Source: Bathynomus jamesi (taxonomy: Eukaryota > Arthropoda > Malacostraca > Isopoda > Cirolanidae). Taken from it: a DNA stretch of 64,000 bases. The notes below the pieces were generated by a model. It worked only from the letters and a program-made list of their open reading frames with translations. It did not search any database and was not told the origin of the DNA. Positions within the stretch are counted from its first letter, which is position 1, and every line of letters starts with the position of its first letter. Of the stretch, positions 11,588 through 22,716 are shown in pieces. Position numbers and translations under genes: made by a program. The DNA lies in NCBI GenBank assembly GCA_023014485.1, contig JAJOZX010000998.1, forward strand, positions 180,001 to 244,000, given 5' to 3'.

Positions 11588-11634
<47 letters not shown>

Positions 11635-11772
11635 GAACTGAGTATATTATGGGTTACTTCGAAATTGTTGCTTTTATTGTTTGAATAATTATGCCCTCGT
11701 TGTTGGAATGGATAACATCGCTGGCGGCGATCAGTTTACCCAACTCTTCATTTTTCCATACAAAAAAAAAAT
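10834..11772. other. gene-free stretch
   Basis: AT-rich DNA with a (TA)n run at about 11598-11633. Nothing coding or structured was recognised. Confidence 0.5.
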
Positions 11773-11970
11773 TTGGTTGGTAGATAAATGGGTACCCTGG
11801 GTAGCCTGGTGATTAAGACGCTAGGCTGTTGAACGGGAGGTCGTGAGATCGAGTCGGGTGAGGACTTTGCAATTTATGACAGCCTGTGGTGAGTTGTAGT
11901 TCGTATTTCACGTTAAACTGTAGGTCTAAGGTGGAACAACAAGTTTGACCTTTGTCAGAATGAACAATTT
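11773..11970 (+). mobile_element. tRNA-derived SINE, downstream module only
   Basis: It shares TGGTAGATAAATGGGTACCC, an A box-like TAGCCTGGTGATT, a B box-like GAGATCGAGTC and the 3' tail GACCTTTGTCAGAATGAACA with the copies at 22455, 36321 and 38184. The upstream tRNA-like module of the longer copies is absent, so this copy is 5'-truncated. It keeps the B-box segment missing from the 22455 and 38184 copies. Confidence 0.75.
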
Positions 11971-12026
11971 ACGCGTTTGCAAAATTAAGGTTGCTAAGAT
12001 ATATATATATATATATATATATATAT

Positions 12027-12668
12027 GGGAATGAACTCAGAATGGTCCCCTGAGTTTTTTATGATACACACAGACAGTGCATGGAACAAGGAACTCTTCT
12101 GGGATAATTAAATCCACTATAGTCCGAATAAGTAATGGTAAATGACAAATACCATAGTTTTTCTTTTTCATGATGCTAGCCCGACGTGGGCAACGGGTCA
12201 CTCGCAAAGAGGTCCCATAAATATAGCTTCCCTCACCAGCTATCTGCAAAGCAGACAGGATCCAGCTTTGGGACATGGATCTAGGGTTTAAAGCAGCCTA
12301 GCCCTGCTACATTTAGAACCTCAGTTTAAGCAAAAGACTCGCTGCCCTCACGTCAGATTGAATACATCAAAGAAAAAGGGTAACTATTATATTTTTAGCC
12401 AAAAACCAAAACTAAATGTAGCAGGGCTAGGCTGCTTTAAACCCTAGATCCATGTCCCAAAGCTGGATCCTGTCTGCTTTGCAGATAGCTGGTGAGGGAA
12501 GCTATATTTATGGGACCTCTTTGCGAATGACCCGTTGCCCACGTCGGGCTAGCATCATGAAAAAGAAAAACTATGGTATTTGTCATTTACCATTACTTAT
12601 TCGAACTATAGTGGATTTAATTATCCCAGAAGAGTTCCTTGTTCCATGCATTGTGTGTGTGTATCATA
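12027..12668. mobile_element. foldback element with 256-bp arms (copy 1)
   Basis: Arms 12060-12315 and 12412-12667 are almost identical inverted copies around a 96-base loop. TA microsatellites lie outside both ends (about 12001-12026 and 12667-12709). Both arms contain CCCGACGTGGGCAACGGGTC or its inverted form. Open frames across the arms are duplicates of one another and have no recognisable similarity. A second, more diverged copy of the family lies at 35587-36262. Confidence 0.85.
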
Positions 12669-12672
12669 TATA

Positions 12673-12713
<41 letters not shown>

Positions 12714-13137
12714 CTGTAACACACTACTTCTCCAGCAACTCTGAAGTACCTGCAAGCATTCACTCGTCTGAGGTCGACTCAAGATTTCCCTCGATCGCAC
12801 CTCTCCTTCAAATAAGGCGTGTCTCTATTTTCAACTATTGACAGGGTATCGAAGTTCTACGTTCTACCTCGCCTTAATAAGATGACGTCACCCCTCCTCG
12901 CAGGAGGCCTGAGAAGAGCTCTCGCTTTTTCTTCAATTAGGTGGCAACCATCCACGATATAGCTACGCGTTGTCCCGCGACAAATATTAACTTAATTGAT
13001 AAATCAAAATTCGTTCATTCTTGCTAAATTACTTTTCGCCAGTTGCTAATTAACTATTTTGTACCTTTGTCATTTTTGTTATCATGAGTGATCAATAACA
13101 TGCACTTTCTCAAGGCAAACTTGACAGTTTATTCAAA

Positions 13138-13138
13138 C

Positions 13139-13177
<39 letters not shown>
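13138..13177. repeat. (AAT)n microsatellite
   Basis: About 40 bases of AAT trinucleotide. Confidence 0.95.
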
Positions 13178-13179
<2 letters not shown>

Positions 13180-13354
13180 GCAGAGTCTTCGGCTCCCTGC
13201 CCTACGAGCGGGGCTTGTGCTTCGCAAACTCGCGCACCTTCGCAGAGTACCGAGATGAAAACAAAAATATTATTTTACATTTTAAATATAGCTTCACAAA
13301 TTTTTAACCCACTGGCTCAGAATGCGAAGCTCAAAAGATTAGGGTTACCCCTAT

Positions 13355-13480
13355 GGGGGAGGTCATTCTCCCTCTCCACCCACAACCCCCTCATCCCCCT
13401 TTATGCAACTTGGGGCTAACCCCCACTCCCTTGTTGCATAAACCCCCCTCCCCCTTGTTGCATAACCAAAAATAGTTGGA
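13355..13480. repeat. C-rich block with repeated TTGCATAA
   Basis: Runs of C alternate with TTGTTGCATAACCCCC-like units. The same units in reverse complement occur at about 23915-24060, so this is a dispersed low-complexity repeat rather than a unique sequence. Confidence 0.6.
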
Positions 13481-13778
13481 ATTTTGCGTAACACACTGTT
13501 TTCATATTTTTTGTATTTTAAGTAAGGATGAAAGGAAATGGAAGATAATGCAGGTGTTTTTTTAATAGTTAAAGGATAATGATAATGATAATAATATCTT
13601 TTACTCGTTTGTTCATTAAAGGAAGAAAATTCATTCTATTAATCTTCGTTATTATTAACATTTATTTATTTTGATCGAAAGGTCAAATGGTGATGTCGAG
13701 CCTCAAGCTGTCAAGCAATCTTTTGTTTAATAATCTAACTAACATTTATTACACTGTCAACTGGTAAGTATACAGTAT

Positions 13779-13816
<38 letters not shown>

Positions 13817-13840
13817 TATATATATATATATATATACATA

Positions 13841-14510
13841 CAGGGTGTACACAAATTATCTTTACAACTGCTCTCTCAAATAAAAATATTAGGAAACGAG
13901 GTACACATACCGTTATTGCGTCATCTGTGAGAGAAAGTAATAAAGTTTCACATAACCTCAAACACATTCAACATTCACCATTTGTCACACGTAAGACGTC
14001 CAAACGGTATTCTATCTCCATCCATGTACGCTGCAACATTTCAACGTCAACTCTTCTTACCGCAGCAGCAATTCTGGTCTTTAAATCGTTGATGTTGGCC
14101 ACTGGAGTTGTGTACACGCAGTCTTTTACATAACCCCCAGCCAGATCTGGTGATCTGGCCGGCCAAGATATGGGCCCCCCCCACGGCCAATCCACCGATT
14201 TGGGAAATGCATGTTAAGGGAATTTCGTACCAACAAGCTCCAATGTGGTGGTGCGCCATCTTGCTGAAAAAACACATTAGGCTGCAGTTCCTCTAACTGT
14301 GGATAGACGTAGTTCTCAAGCATATCCAGATAATTGGTGGTTGTTACTGTCGCCTCAGTGAAGAAATAAGAAATAAGAGTTGACGTTGAAATGTTGCAGC
14401 GTACATGGATGGAGATAGAATACCGTTTGGACGTCTTACGTGTTGAATGTGTTTGAGGTTATGTGTACCTCGTTTCCTAATATTTTTATTTGAGAGAGAA
14501 GTTGTGAAAA
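13841..14510 (-). mobile_element. rearranged mariner-like relic
   Basis: The left end CAGGGTGTACACAAATTATC follows a TA. A shortened inverted copy of the left end lies at about 14447-14508 and fades into a TA run. On the minus strand the transposase C-terminal half is readable in pieces: FFQQDGAPPH with its catalytic Asp, RWIGRGG, then WPARSPDL. Part of the coding sequence (about 13975-14055) is repeated in inverted orientation at 14369-14445, giving a foldback. Frameshifts and missing 5' sequence make it inactive. Confidence 0.75.
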
Positions 14511-15038
14511 TATATATATCAGTGGCGGATGGTGACTGTGTGAATTGGGTGTGCGGAATATCATGTGGAGTAAAATTAATAACTGAAATTTATGTTAATT
14601 TAGTTATTAATAAATCTTAATAGTAATATGGTAAACATACGCAATCCACCTTCTCAATATTACAAAACACTTGGAGAATTTAGGTGAACTGTAAAAAATC
14701 TAACACCAATTTCCTACGGGCTCCTTTAAGCATCGAACTTATTTACACATAAACTCAAGTCTTCTTTTGGGAGAAAAATAGTGAGCAATAACGTCCTCAT
14801 ATAAGGAACTTCTTTGCTTCACATGTATAAGCAGTGTAAAATGTTAAGCATATGAACCTGACGTGGGCCAACCGGGCCATGGCAACATAGGCCCCGCCCA
14901 CTTTACCATATATGAAGGATTGGAGGGTGTTCTGTCCACAGACCGTACACTCTCCGCCCTGATCGCTCGCTCTCTCCCTTTTCCATTTGATTTGGCATGG
15001 GGTAAACGTAAATTTATATTCCCATAGTAGGGGAGAAG

Positions 15039-15081
<43 letters not shown>

Positions 15082-15645
15082 CGCACCGCAATACTAAAAT
15101 TTCGCGCTTCAAACAAGCTCTAGGGACGCTTCTGCTCAGTACCAAAATTTTACCAAATGGTTGTGAAGACAGTCCGAACAACTGAATTGAAGTAGTTCAT
15201 TTCTCATCTCGACTAGTGTAACAGTCGAGCGCGGAATAAAGGGTTAGGGCATCTTTTTCGTCTCGACTAAAGTTTAGATATATATATATATATATATGGA
15301 GAGAGAGGGAGAGAGAGAAAGGGCCACACCATGCAGTTATCATAATTAACATACAAAATTTAAGTACTTTACCGATGTTGTGAGCATTGGTCATCCCGAA
15401 CCAATGTTTAATTAACAGCTAGATTTTAAAGTTTCAAAAGAAACGATGTTACCACTTTGCCGTCAACAATACCAAAATATCTTATATATTCTTCTCAGAT
15501 GTGGCTTACGTCCGTGACGTCGTGTAGAAACCTCTTTTTATTTAAAAGAAATCCTCAAACTGACTTCAAATTTCATTAAATTTTAAATTTAAGGCTTGCA
15601 CGTGCTCGTCTTACGTTTAACCGTTCGCGAGGTGGGTCAAGGTAG
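14511..15645. other. gene-free stretch
   Basis: Contains (TA)n at about 15043-15079 and 15278-15297 and a short GA-rich run at 15298-15320. No gene or transposon end was supported. Confidence 0.5.
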
Positions 15646-15866
15646 CAAAGCTGGGCACTTGCGGTTTTTTTGCGGTACTGCGGTACTGCGGTACTACCGT
15701 GTTTGTCGGTACCGCGGAAAGTACCGCGGGAAATTTGAATGCGGTAGCGGTACTGCTGTACTTTCAGCGATCCTTTGCGGTACTGCGTTATGCGGTACCG
15801 GTTTGGTAGTGCGGTAGTACCGCAGTACCGCAGTACCGCAAAAAAAACCGCAAGTGCCCAGCTTTG
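15646..15866. mobile_element. hAT MITE, 221 bp, with perfect 8-bp target duplication
   Basis: The octamer CAAGGTAG flanks both ends (15638-15645 and 15867-15874). Inverted termini start CAAAGCTGGGCACTTGCGG and run about 50 bp. The interior is dominated by GCGGTACT units in both orientations. No coding capacity. The clean duplication indicates an undisturbed insertion. Confidence 0.92.
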
Positions 15867-15874
15867 CAAGGTAG

Positions 15875-16740
15875 GTCATCGACTTTTCAGTGGTGGGGAA
15901 GAAATGCTGGTCTTGCTATTGCATTAATTTCTGCGGCAATTCCAACATTACTTTTCATTCTATTTACTTCGTGAAACGGTGTATTTGTAGTTTTGCGTCA
16001 TATGCGAATTTTATTGCTTACGGTGTCACTCGCATTATTATGTCAATAAATGGGATTTGTTCATTTAAAGCTGCCAAACACCAACTTTTGCTACTATTCC
16101 TTTTTCTGACCTTCTCCTTTAGAACAATGATATTGAGATTCATCTTGTATGATATTTTCTTTGTTGGAGCCACACTCTTTAAAACTTCATAAATAAAAAC
16201 CAAATTTGTATTCATAAATTCGGTGTCTCTTTCCACAATTAAAATAAACGGTAAGCCTACTCATAGACGAAATACTGGGAAAAATCGGGAATGGCAAAAC
16301 AGATTATAAAATTCGTAATATAGGTACTGTCATTTGGCCGCACACATAACATATGCAAATTTGGCAGAAATAGAAAAAGTGCTGAGCTGCATGTTAACCT
16401 ACCTATAATTGAGTCTTCCTTAATTTGGACTTGGATTTCCGACAATTAAAATGCTTCGAATTTTTTTATGGTAAGGTAATTACTCAGGTTTCTAAAATTT
16501 CAGCTTCAAAACTATTCAGTTGATGCCAAGCCTAAATAGTTAAACATGAGGTACCATCTATTAGAAGAAATGCCAAATAAACTTCCTACTTTCAGTGAAC
16601 TTTCATTTGCTAAACTAACTACAGCAACATATTAGCAGAAGATTAGAACATTAAATATAACATAATAGGACACATTTTCAGTCTTACGAAGGTGGGTGGG
16701 ATAAGTCTCTGAAACTGTCATTTTTGTGGGCCATAAACTG
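15875..16740. other. gene-free stretch
   Basis: No recognisable gene or repeat before the LTR retrotransposon. The last four bases, ACTG (16737-16740), are its target duplication. Confidence 0.5.
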
Positions 16741-17206
16741 TGTAGTGAATACTCTTATTTTAGTTTCAAGTTAAATGTTAATTTTACCGTCTTGAATTTC
16801 GGAATAGTATAAATTCATTTTAAATTAGTTACCCCATTATAATTCAATTGTGAACCACATTAATACTAATTTTATGTATACTATATTATTTTATTGTATG
16901 TAAACATAATTAATTATATATCACAATTGTCAGTTAATCATTTATATTCAAATATTTTTTTAATCTAATGCCATGTCCATTTTGCAAATAAATAATAGAA
17001 AACCAAAGGTTATATTTTCCACCTTTGGTACTGTCGTAGTTTCGCCTAACGGACTCAATACGGCTAGTGAGATAATCACTGGTTGGCACTTAACTAGCGG
17101 CAGTGCTTATGGCTACATCATCCAGGTTAACCTATACCGGATAGATGCGCTACGGTCCCAAGCCGTAGCTTGCCTAGGCCAACGACGACGACGACGTAAA
17201 ACAACA
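16741..17206 (+). repeat. 5' LTR
   Basis: 466 bp, beginning TGTAGTGAATACTC and ending AAACAACA. It differs from the 3' LTR by one indel near the start, one in a T run around 16950 and one substitution at the end. Confidence 0.95.
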
Positions 17207-17224
17207 ATTGGTGACCCCGGAGCT
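17207..17224 (+). other. putative primer-binding site
   Basis: ATTGGTGACCCCGGAG directly follows the LTR, the usual place for the tRNA primer match. I have not assigned the tRNA. Confidence 0.6.
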
Positions 17225-17551
17225 GGATTACCCCTTTTACCCGAACGACTAGGACTAGACTGTAATGTCGTTCGTGCCCATCACCCCCTTCACCCGAACG
17301 ACTAGGACCAACTGTAACGTCGTTCGTGCCCACCACCCCCTTCACCCGAGCGACTAGGACCAGACTGTAACGTCGCTCGTGCCCTCTGCCCATCACCCCC
17401 TTTACCCGAGCGACTAGGACCAGACTGTAATGTCGCTCATGCCCTCTGCCCCTCACCCCTGCCCGTGCGCTCTGTGCCTGCGCTCGTCTCAACCTCCCTC
17501 CTTCGTTGGGAACTTGTCGTCTTGCTTGTACGTTAGCAAGCATAGGAGAAG

Positions 17552-18335
17552 ATGCCTGACGACGCTGGTGCCATCTCCCACTTGAGCGTAAAGCTCCCCG
17601 TCTTCTGGCCGGGTGATCCATTTATTTGGTTCCACCAAGTGGAATCACAATTCAACTTGGGAAGGATCACCACTAGCAGGACGAAATACGATCATGTTTT
17701 GTCCTCTCTACCAGCGAGCATCATCTCTGAAGTCCGTGACGTCATCGTATCTCCTTCCACGAGTGAGGACCCATACAACGATCTGAAGTCTGCCATCCTG
17801 TGCCGCACCACTGTCTCCGAGCGTGAGAAACTACATCAGTTAATCTCAAAGAAGAACTTGGAGACCGTCAGCCCACTCAAATGCTGAGGGCTATGCAGTG
17901 CGCTCTAGGCGAACGCGCACAAACCTTCGATAAGGACATCTTTAGACAGTTGTTCTTGCAGAAACTTCCTCCATCAGCTCAGCATGTCTTGGCCACTATG
18001 GATCCTGCTACTCCAGTTGATAAACTAGCAGAAACTGCCAACAAAGTAGTGGAGATTGACACAGCTCCGGTCAACAACGTGAACACACAATCGGAACTGA
18101 AGTTGAAAGTGAAAGAGTTAAGTCAACAACTCAACCACGTTTGTTCTCTGCTACAAAATCAACGGCAAAGAAGCCATTCTCGGTCAAGATTACGAAGAGG
18201 TATCGTTCGAGTTCCGGGAAGATCTGCTTCTACCACTCGAAATTTGGAAAGAAGGCTAGGAAGTGCATCTCCCCTTGCAATTTTTCGTCGGAAAACCCAG
18301 CAGCGAGTCCTAATGGCGTCTAGTACTCGCACTGC
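17552..18335 (+). pseudogene. gag of the Ty3-type element, frameshifted
   Basis: The ATG at 17552 opens a frame containing LPVFWPGDPFIWFHQVESQF, typical of Ty3-type capsids in arthropods. It is broken by a one-base loss around 17860 in a G run, continues in a second frame to about 18170, and a third frame carries ICFYHSKFGKKARKC near 18220-18270, a Cys/His-containing tail. No classic CCHC knuckle is seen. The structural protein would assemble the particle. Confidence 0.8.
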
Positions 18336-18369
18336 CAACCTGTTTCATAAAGGACAGGAACTCTGGTGT

Positions 18370-21328
18370 CAATTTCTTGGTTGATACCGGAGCGTCAGTC
18401 AGTGTATTCCCTCAAAAATCTGGTCATACGCACTCGGAATCTCCGCCTCTATACGCTGCTAACGGTTCACGCATACCCACGTACGGTACTCAGTCGCGTG
18501 AACTAAACTTGGGCCTTCACCGATCCTTCAAGTGGATTTTCATCTGTGCTCAAGTGCAGCATCCCATAATCGGCGCTGACTTCCTCCAGCATTTCAAACT
18601 CCTGGTGGATCTTGACAAGCGACGCTTATGCGACCAGGCCACACTGCTTTCTGTTCTTGCCAAACAGGTTGCCCTTCCGGACGCCTCGAACTCTGCACTT
18701 CCCTCGTTCCCCCTAATTCCATGTACCAGTGCTTTTCCAGCGATATCCAGGAATTCTTCAACCGATGCAGATGGGTGATACCATTAAGCACACCATTACC
18801 CATCACATTACAACAAAAGGTCCCCCTGTGTTTGCAAAACCCAGACGTCTTGCCCCGGACAAACTGAAAGCTGCCAAATCGGAATTCCAGCTTATGATGG
18901 ATCTTGGGATAATAAGACCTTCCAAAAGCAGTTGGTCCTCTCCCCTACACCTGGTCCAGAAGAAGTCAGGAGACTGGAGACCATGTGGGGATTACCGGTT
19001 TTGAATTCGACAACCATCCCGGACCGATATCCGGTACCAAATGTCCAAGACTTTACTTCTCTTCTCCACGGCAAATCTATCTTCAGTAAATAGATCTCGT
19101 TAAGGCTTTCCACCACATTCCCGTAGAGCCTTCGGATATTCCCAAGACTGCAGTTTACACCATTTGGGTTATTCGAATTTGTGAAGATGCCGTTCGGGCT
19201 ACGGAATGCTGCGCAAACCTTTCAGAGGTTTATAGATGAGGTCACCAGAGGCTTAGACTTGTTTATGCCTACATCGATGATTTGCTTGTGGCCAGCTCAA
19301 CGGAAGAGGAACATAAGGACATCTTTCACTCCTTTTTCAACGCTTAGAACAATACGGTGTTACTATTAATGCATCTAAGTGTGTGTTTGCACAGCCAACC
19401 TTGGAATTCTTGGTCACACGATTTCGCAGCACGGAATTACCCCCCTTCAGGACAAGTGTGCAGTGATAAAAAATTACCCTATGCCAAATAATCAGCGTGA
19501 GTTACGGCGGTTTCTAGGTTTGGTCAATTATTACCACAAGTTCATTAAAAACTGTGCCAGTGTTCTTGCTCCTCTACACGCTATGATCACACACAAACGC
19601 AAGGTACGAAAGGAACGAATATGGTGCAACGATAGTTTACAGGCGTTCGACAATGCCAAAAATGCTATCAATAGTGCATTGTCTTTGTCATTTCCTATCA
19701 GTGATGCCCCCTAACTCTGACGGTCGATGCCTCAGATGTTGCGATCGGTGGGGTGTTGGAACAAACCATTAACGGTCAACAAGCACCCATCGCATTTTAC
19801 TCGAAAAAGCTGCAGCCAGCCCAAACGCGTTATAGTGCTTTCGGACGTGAACTTCTTGCTATTTACTTAAACGTGAAGCATTTTCAACATTTCCTTGAAG
19901 GCCGAGAGTTTTGTGTTTTTACCGACCACAAACCTTTGGTCACTGTCTTCAATAAAAACAGCTGTAACCACTCTCCCAGAGTCATCAGGCAACTCGATTA
20001 TATCTCGCAATTTACCACAGATATCCGCCACATCAAAGGTGTCTTGAACACTCCAGCGGATGCACTTTCAAGGATAGAGATTACTTCTGTTACCCTCAGC
20101 TCTACACTGTGGAATGCTATTGCACAGGATCAAGATAAGGATACGGAACTACAAGACCTGCTCAGAGAAGACTCCACTCACTCACTTTCCCTCAAGAAAA
20201 TGAGTATGCCAGGATTGTCTGTGCCCCTCTATTGCGACGTATCAACAGCTGCTATTCGCCCTTATGTCCCTCCATGTCACAGAAAAGCAGTCTTCATAGA
20301 TCTTCATAAGCCCTCCCATCCTGGTATCCGTGCTTCGCAACACCTGGTTACCTCTCGTTTTGTTTGGCCCTCGATGCGGAAGGATGTCAAACATTGGACC
20401 AAAACGTGCCTTGCCTGCCAGCGTGCCAAAGTCCAAAGGCACACCAGGTCCCCCTTTGACGCATTTCCGCCCCCCCCAGCGATTTGAAATAATTCATGTA
20501 GACATTGTTGGCCCTCTTCCAGTGATTCAAGGCCAACGTTATCTGCTCACCTGTCTCGACCGCTTTTCCAGATGGCCTGAAGCCATCCCACTTCCTGATA
20601 TCCAAGCGGACACTGTTGCAAGAGCCTTTCTTCATGGATGGGTATCAAGATTTGGATTGCCGACAAAAGTCATCACTGACCAAGGTCGCCAATTTGAGTC
20701 TTCGCTTTGGAAGAAGTTTACCAGCTTGTTGGGTACAGTACATGCGCATACCTGTGCGTATCATCCGCAAGCTAACGGCCTCGTCGAACGCTTCCATCGC
20801 CAGCTGAAGTCATCCCTTATGTGTCACGAAGACTCCCATTGGATGGATAAGCTTCCACTCGTGTTGCTTGGTATTCGCTCTGCATTTAAGAGTGATCTGA
20901 AGACTACAGCGGCTGAACTAGTCTATGGAACAACACTGCGGCTACCAGGTGGCTACTTCACTGCAGGGGATAAGTCATGTGATCCTACGGAATTCGCTCA
21001 GACACTTTCCTCTCACATGCAGTCCCTTCAGCCTGTTCCCCCTCGATTGACTAGCCAACAGAACATCTTTGTTTCCCCAGCCCTCCAGTCTTGCACCCAC
21101 GTTTTCGTTCGTGTACCTGTCCCAAAACGGCCTCTCCAATGTCCATATGACGGACCCTATGAAGTTCTCCGACGTACGCGCAAATCATTTCTCATCCAGC
21201 GCGGTTCCAAGGTCGACAAGGTTTCTATCGATCGTCTTAAGCCTGCGTTTTTGGAATCAACCTTAAGTGAGGTACAAGTAGCTACCAAAAAGGTTCAGCG
21301 GAAATCTGTGTCGTTCGGAACTCTTTGA
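18370..21328 (+). pseudogene. pol (protease, reverse transcriptase, RNase H, integrase), frameshifted
   Basis: Protease: LVDTGASVSVFP at about 18378. Reverse transcriptase: PRRLAPDKL to DWRPCGDYR (about 18840-19004), MPFGLRNAAQTF (19187), and a YIDD box near 19266. RNase H: FTDHKPL (19918) and the TPADALSR tail. Integrase: a zinc-binding head ending CLACQRAK (20410), then the core with HVDIVGP, ITDQGRQFES and NGLVERFHR giving the D, D, E triad, and a GPYEVLRR module. Breaks occur near 18775, 19005-19180, 19270, 19710 and 20475, the last in an eight-C run. No chromodomain is seen. Confidence 0.9.
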
Positions 21329-21339
21329 ACTTCCTCTCT

Positions 21340-21351
21340 GGTGGGGGAGTG
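21340..21351 (+). other. polypurine tract
   Basis: GGTGGGGGAGTG lies immediately upstream of the 3' LTR, the expected site for plus-strand priming. Confidence 0.75.
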
Positions 21352-21817
21352 TGTAGGAATACTCTTATTTTAGTTTCAAGTTAAATGTTAATTTTACCGT
21401 CTTGAATTTCGGAATAGTATAAATTCATTTTAAATTAGTTACCCCATTATAATTCAATTGTGAACCACATTAATACTAATTTTATGTATACTATATTATT
21501 TTATTGTATGTAAACATAATTAATTATATATCACAATTGTCAGTTAATCATTTATATTCAAATATTTATTTTAATCTAATGCCATGTCCATTTTGCAAAT
21601 AAATAATAGAAAACCAAAGGTTATATTTTCCACCTTTGGTACTGTCGTAGTTTCGCCTAACGGACTCAATACGGCTAGTGAGATAATCACTGGTTGGCAC
21701 TTAACTAGCGGCAGTGCTTATGGCTACATCATCCAGGTTAACCTATACCGGATAGATGCGCTACGGTCCCAAGCCGTAGCTTGCCTAGGCCAACGACGAC
21801 GACGACGTAAACCAACA
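21352..21817 (+). repeat. 3' LTR
   Basis: 466 bp, nearly identical to the 5' LTR, and followed by the target duplication ACTG at 21818-21821. Confidence 0.95.
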
Positions 21818-21865
21818 ACTGTTTCACTGTCCATACTGTTATTTGACAACTCAATGGAGGGAGAA

Positions 21866-22439
21866 CAAAATTTGGTGCTACTATAGCGTGCGGTCTACAA
21901 CATATTTACAAATTCAATTACATTAAAACAAAAAATTTAAAGGACAAGTAAAACAAACAATTCATTCCATGGGATATAATGCCCGGTTAGGTTAATTGAA
22001 TGCCTGGTTAGGTCAACTGTATGCTCTTGACGATTGGTTAGGTGAAGTTGTGATATTTTCGTTAAAAACTAACGAAAATATCACAACTTAACCTAACCAA
22101 TTGTCAAGGGCATACAGTTGACCTAACCTGGCATTCAATTAACCTAACTGAGCATTATATCCCATAGAATGAATTGTTTGTTTTATTTGTCCTTTAAATT
22201 TTTTGTTTTAATGTAATTCAACTAATATTTGTCTTCATGATTTCCTCTTTTATAGTCCGCCATGACCTCACATTCGTCCCCAAAGATAAAGTCAAGTCAT
22301 TTCAGGTCAGTTCAGGTCAGCACAAATTCAGGTCAGGTCAGCACAAATTCAAGTCAGGTCAGGTCACATTAGCGCAATTTTTTTTGTAGACTAAAGATAT
22401 CTTTGTAGACCGCACGCTATAGTAACACCCAAAATTTTG
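21866..22439. mobile_element. nested inverted-repeat element with TAACC core
   Basis: Outer inverted termini carry CTATAGCGTGCGGTCTACAA on the left and its complement near 22402-22425. Inside is a second palindrome with about 145-bp arms (21916-22064 and 22070-22217) meeting at ACGAAAATATCAC motifs and containing TAACCTAACC. A GGTCA-rich minisatellite lies at 22290-22372. No protein is encoded. The inner core matches those at 1495, 36650 and 42178. Confidence 0.75.
22290..22372. repeat. GGTCA-type minisatellite
   Basis: Imperfect repeats of CAGGTCAGGTCAGCACAAATT. It lies within the right half of the nested inverted-repeat element. Confidence 0.7.
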
Positions 22440-22454
22440 TTTACTCATTCACAT

Positions 22455-22716
22455 GCCTCGGTGGTGTAGTGGTTAGCGTCGCTGACTACGAATCCATCGG
22501 CCCCGGGTTCGAGACCCGGTGACGGCAGCCGGCACGCAGCAAAACCCAGCTGTTCATCATTCCACACAATAAAGAAAGTGGTTGGTAGATAAATGGGTAC
22601 CCTGGGTGGTCTAGTGGTTAAGACGCTGGGCTGTGGTTCGGATTCCACGTTAAACTGTAGGTCTAAGGTGGAGTGAAAAGCTTGACCTTCGTCAGAATGA
22701 ACAATTCGGGCGGAAG
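22455..22716 (+). mobile_element. dimeric tRNA-derived SINE (copy A)
   Basis: The first module has an A box, TGGTGTAGTGG, and a B box, GGTTCGAGACC. A linker follows with AGATAAATGGGTACCCTGGG, then a second A box, TGGTCTAGTGG. The second B-box segment of about 65 bp, present in the 36321 copy, is missing. The 3' tail reads GACCTTCGTCAGAATGAACA then ATTCGGGCGGAAGC. Two tRNA-like heads in tandem make this a dimeric SINE; no protein is expected. Confidence 0.8.

Larger units (their letters stand above)
12720..13840. other. gene-free stretch with low-complexity runs
   Basis: Contains (AAT)n at about 13138-13177, a C-rich low-complexity block at about 13355-13480, and CA/TA runs at about 13780-13838. 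No gene was seen. Confidence 0.55.
16741..21817 (+). mobile_element. Ty3-type LTR retrotransposon, 5.1 kb
   Basis: Two 466-bp LTRs (16741-17206 and 21352-21817) start TGTAG and end ACA, differ at about three positions, and are flanked by ACTG on both sides. The order is LTR, primer-binding site, gag, protease, reverse transcriptase, RNase H, integrase, polypurine tract, LTR. That gene order and the integrase GPY-type module indicate a Ty3-type (Metaviridae-like) element without an envelope gene. The near-identical LTRs imply a recent insertion, yet the coding region has several frame breaks. Confidence 0.95.

Noticed and set aside
12037..12841. Two similar short proteins in opposite orientation
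   Set aside because: They are translations of the two arms of one foldback and carry no recognisable domain.
14520..15060. A hAT element starting CAGTGGCGGATGG
   Set aside because: The start looks hAT-like, but no matching inverted end or 8-bp duplication was found.
17127..17621. A minus-strand frame with internal repeats over the leader of the LTR element
   Set aside because: It reads the imperfect repeats in the untranslated leader between primer site and gag, on the wrong strand for the element.
22291..22372. A regulatory array of hormone-receptor half sites (AGGTCA)
   Set aside because: The GGTCA units are a minisatellite inside a foldback element; nothing suggests a nearby promoter.
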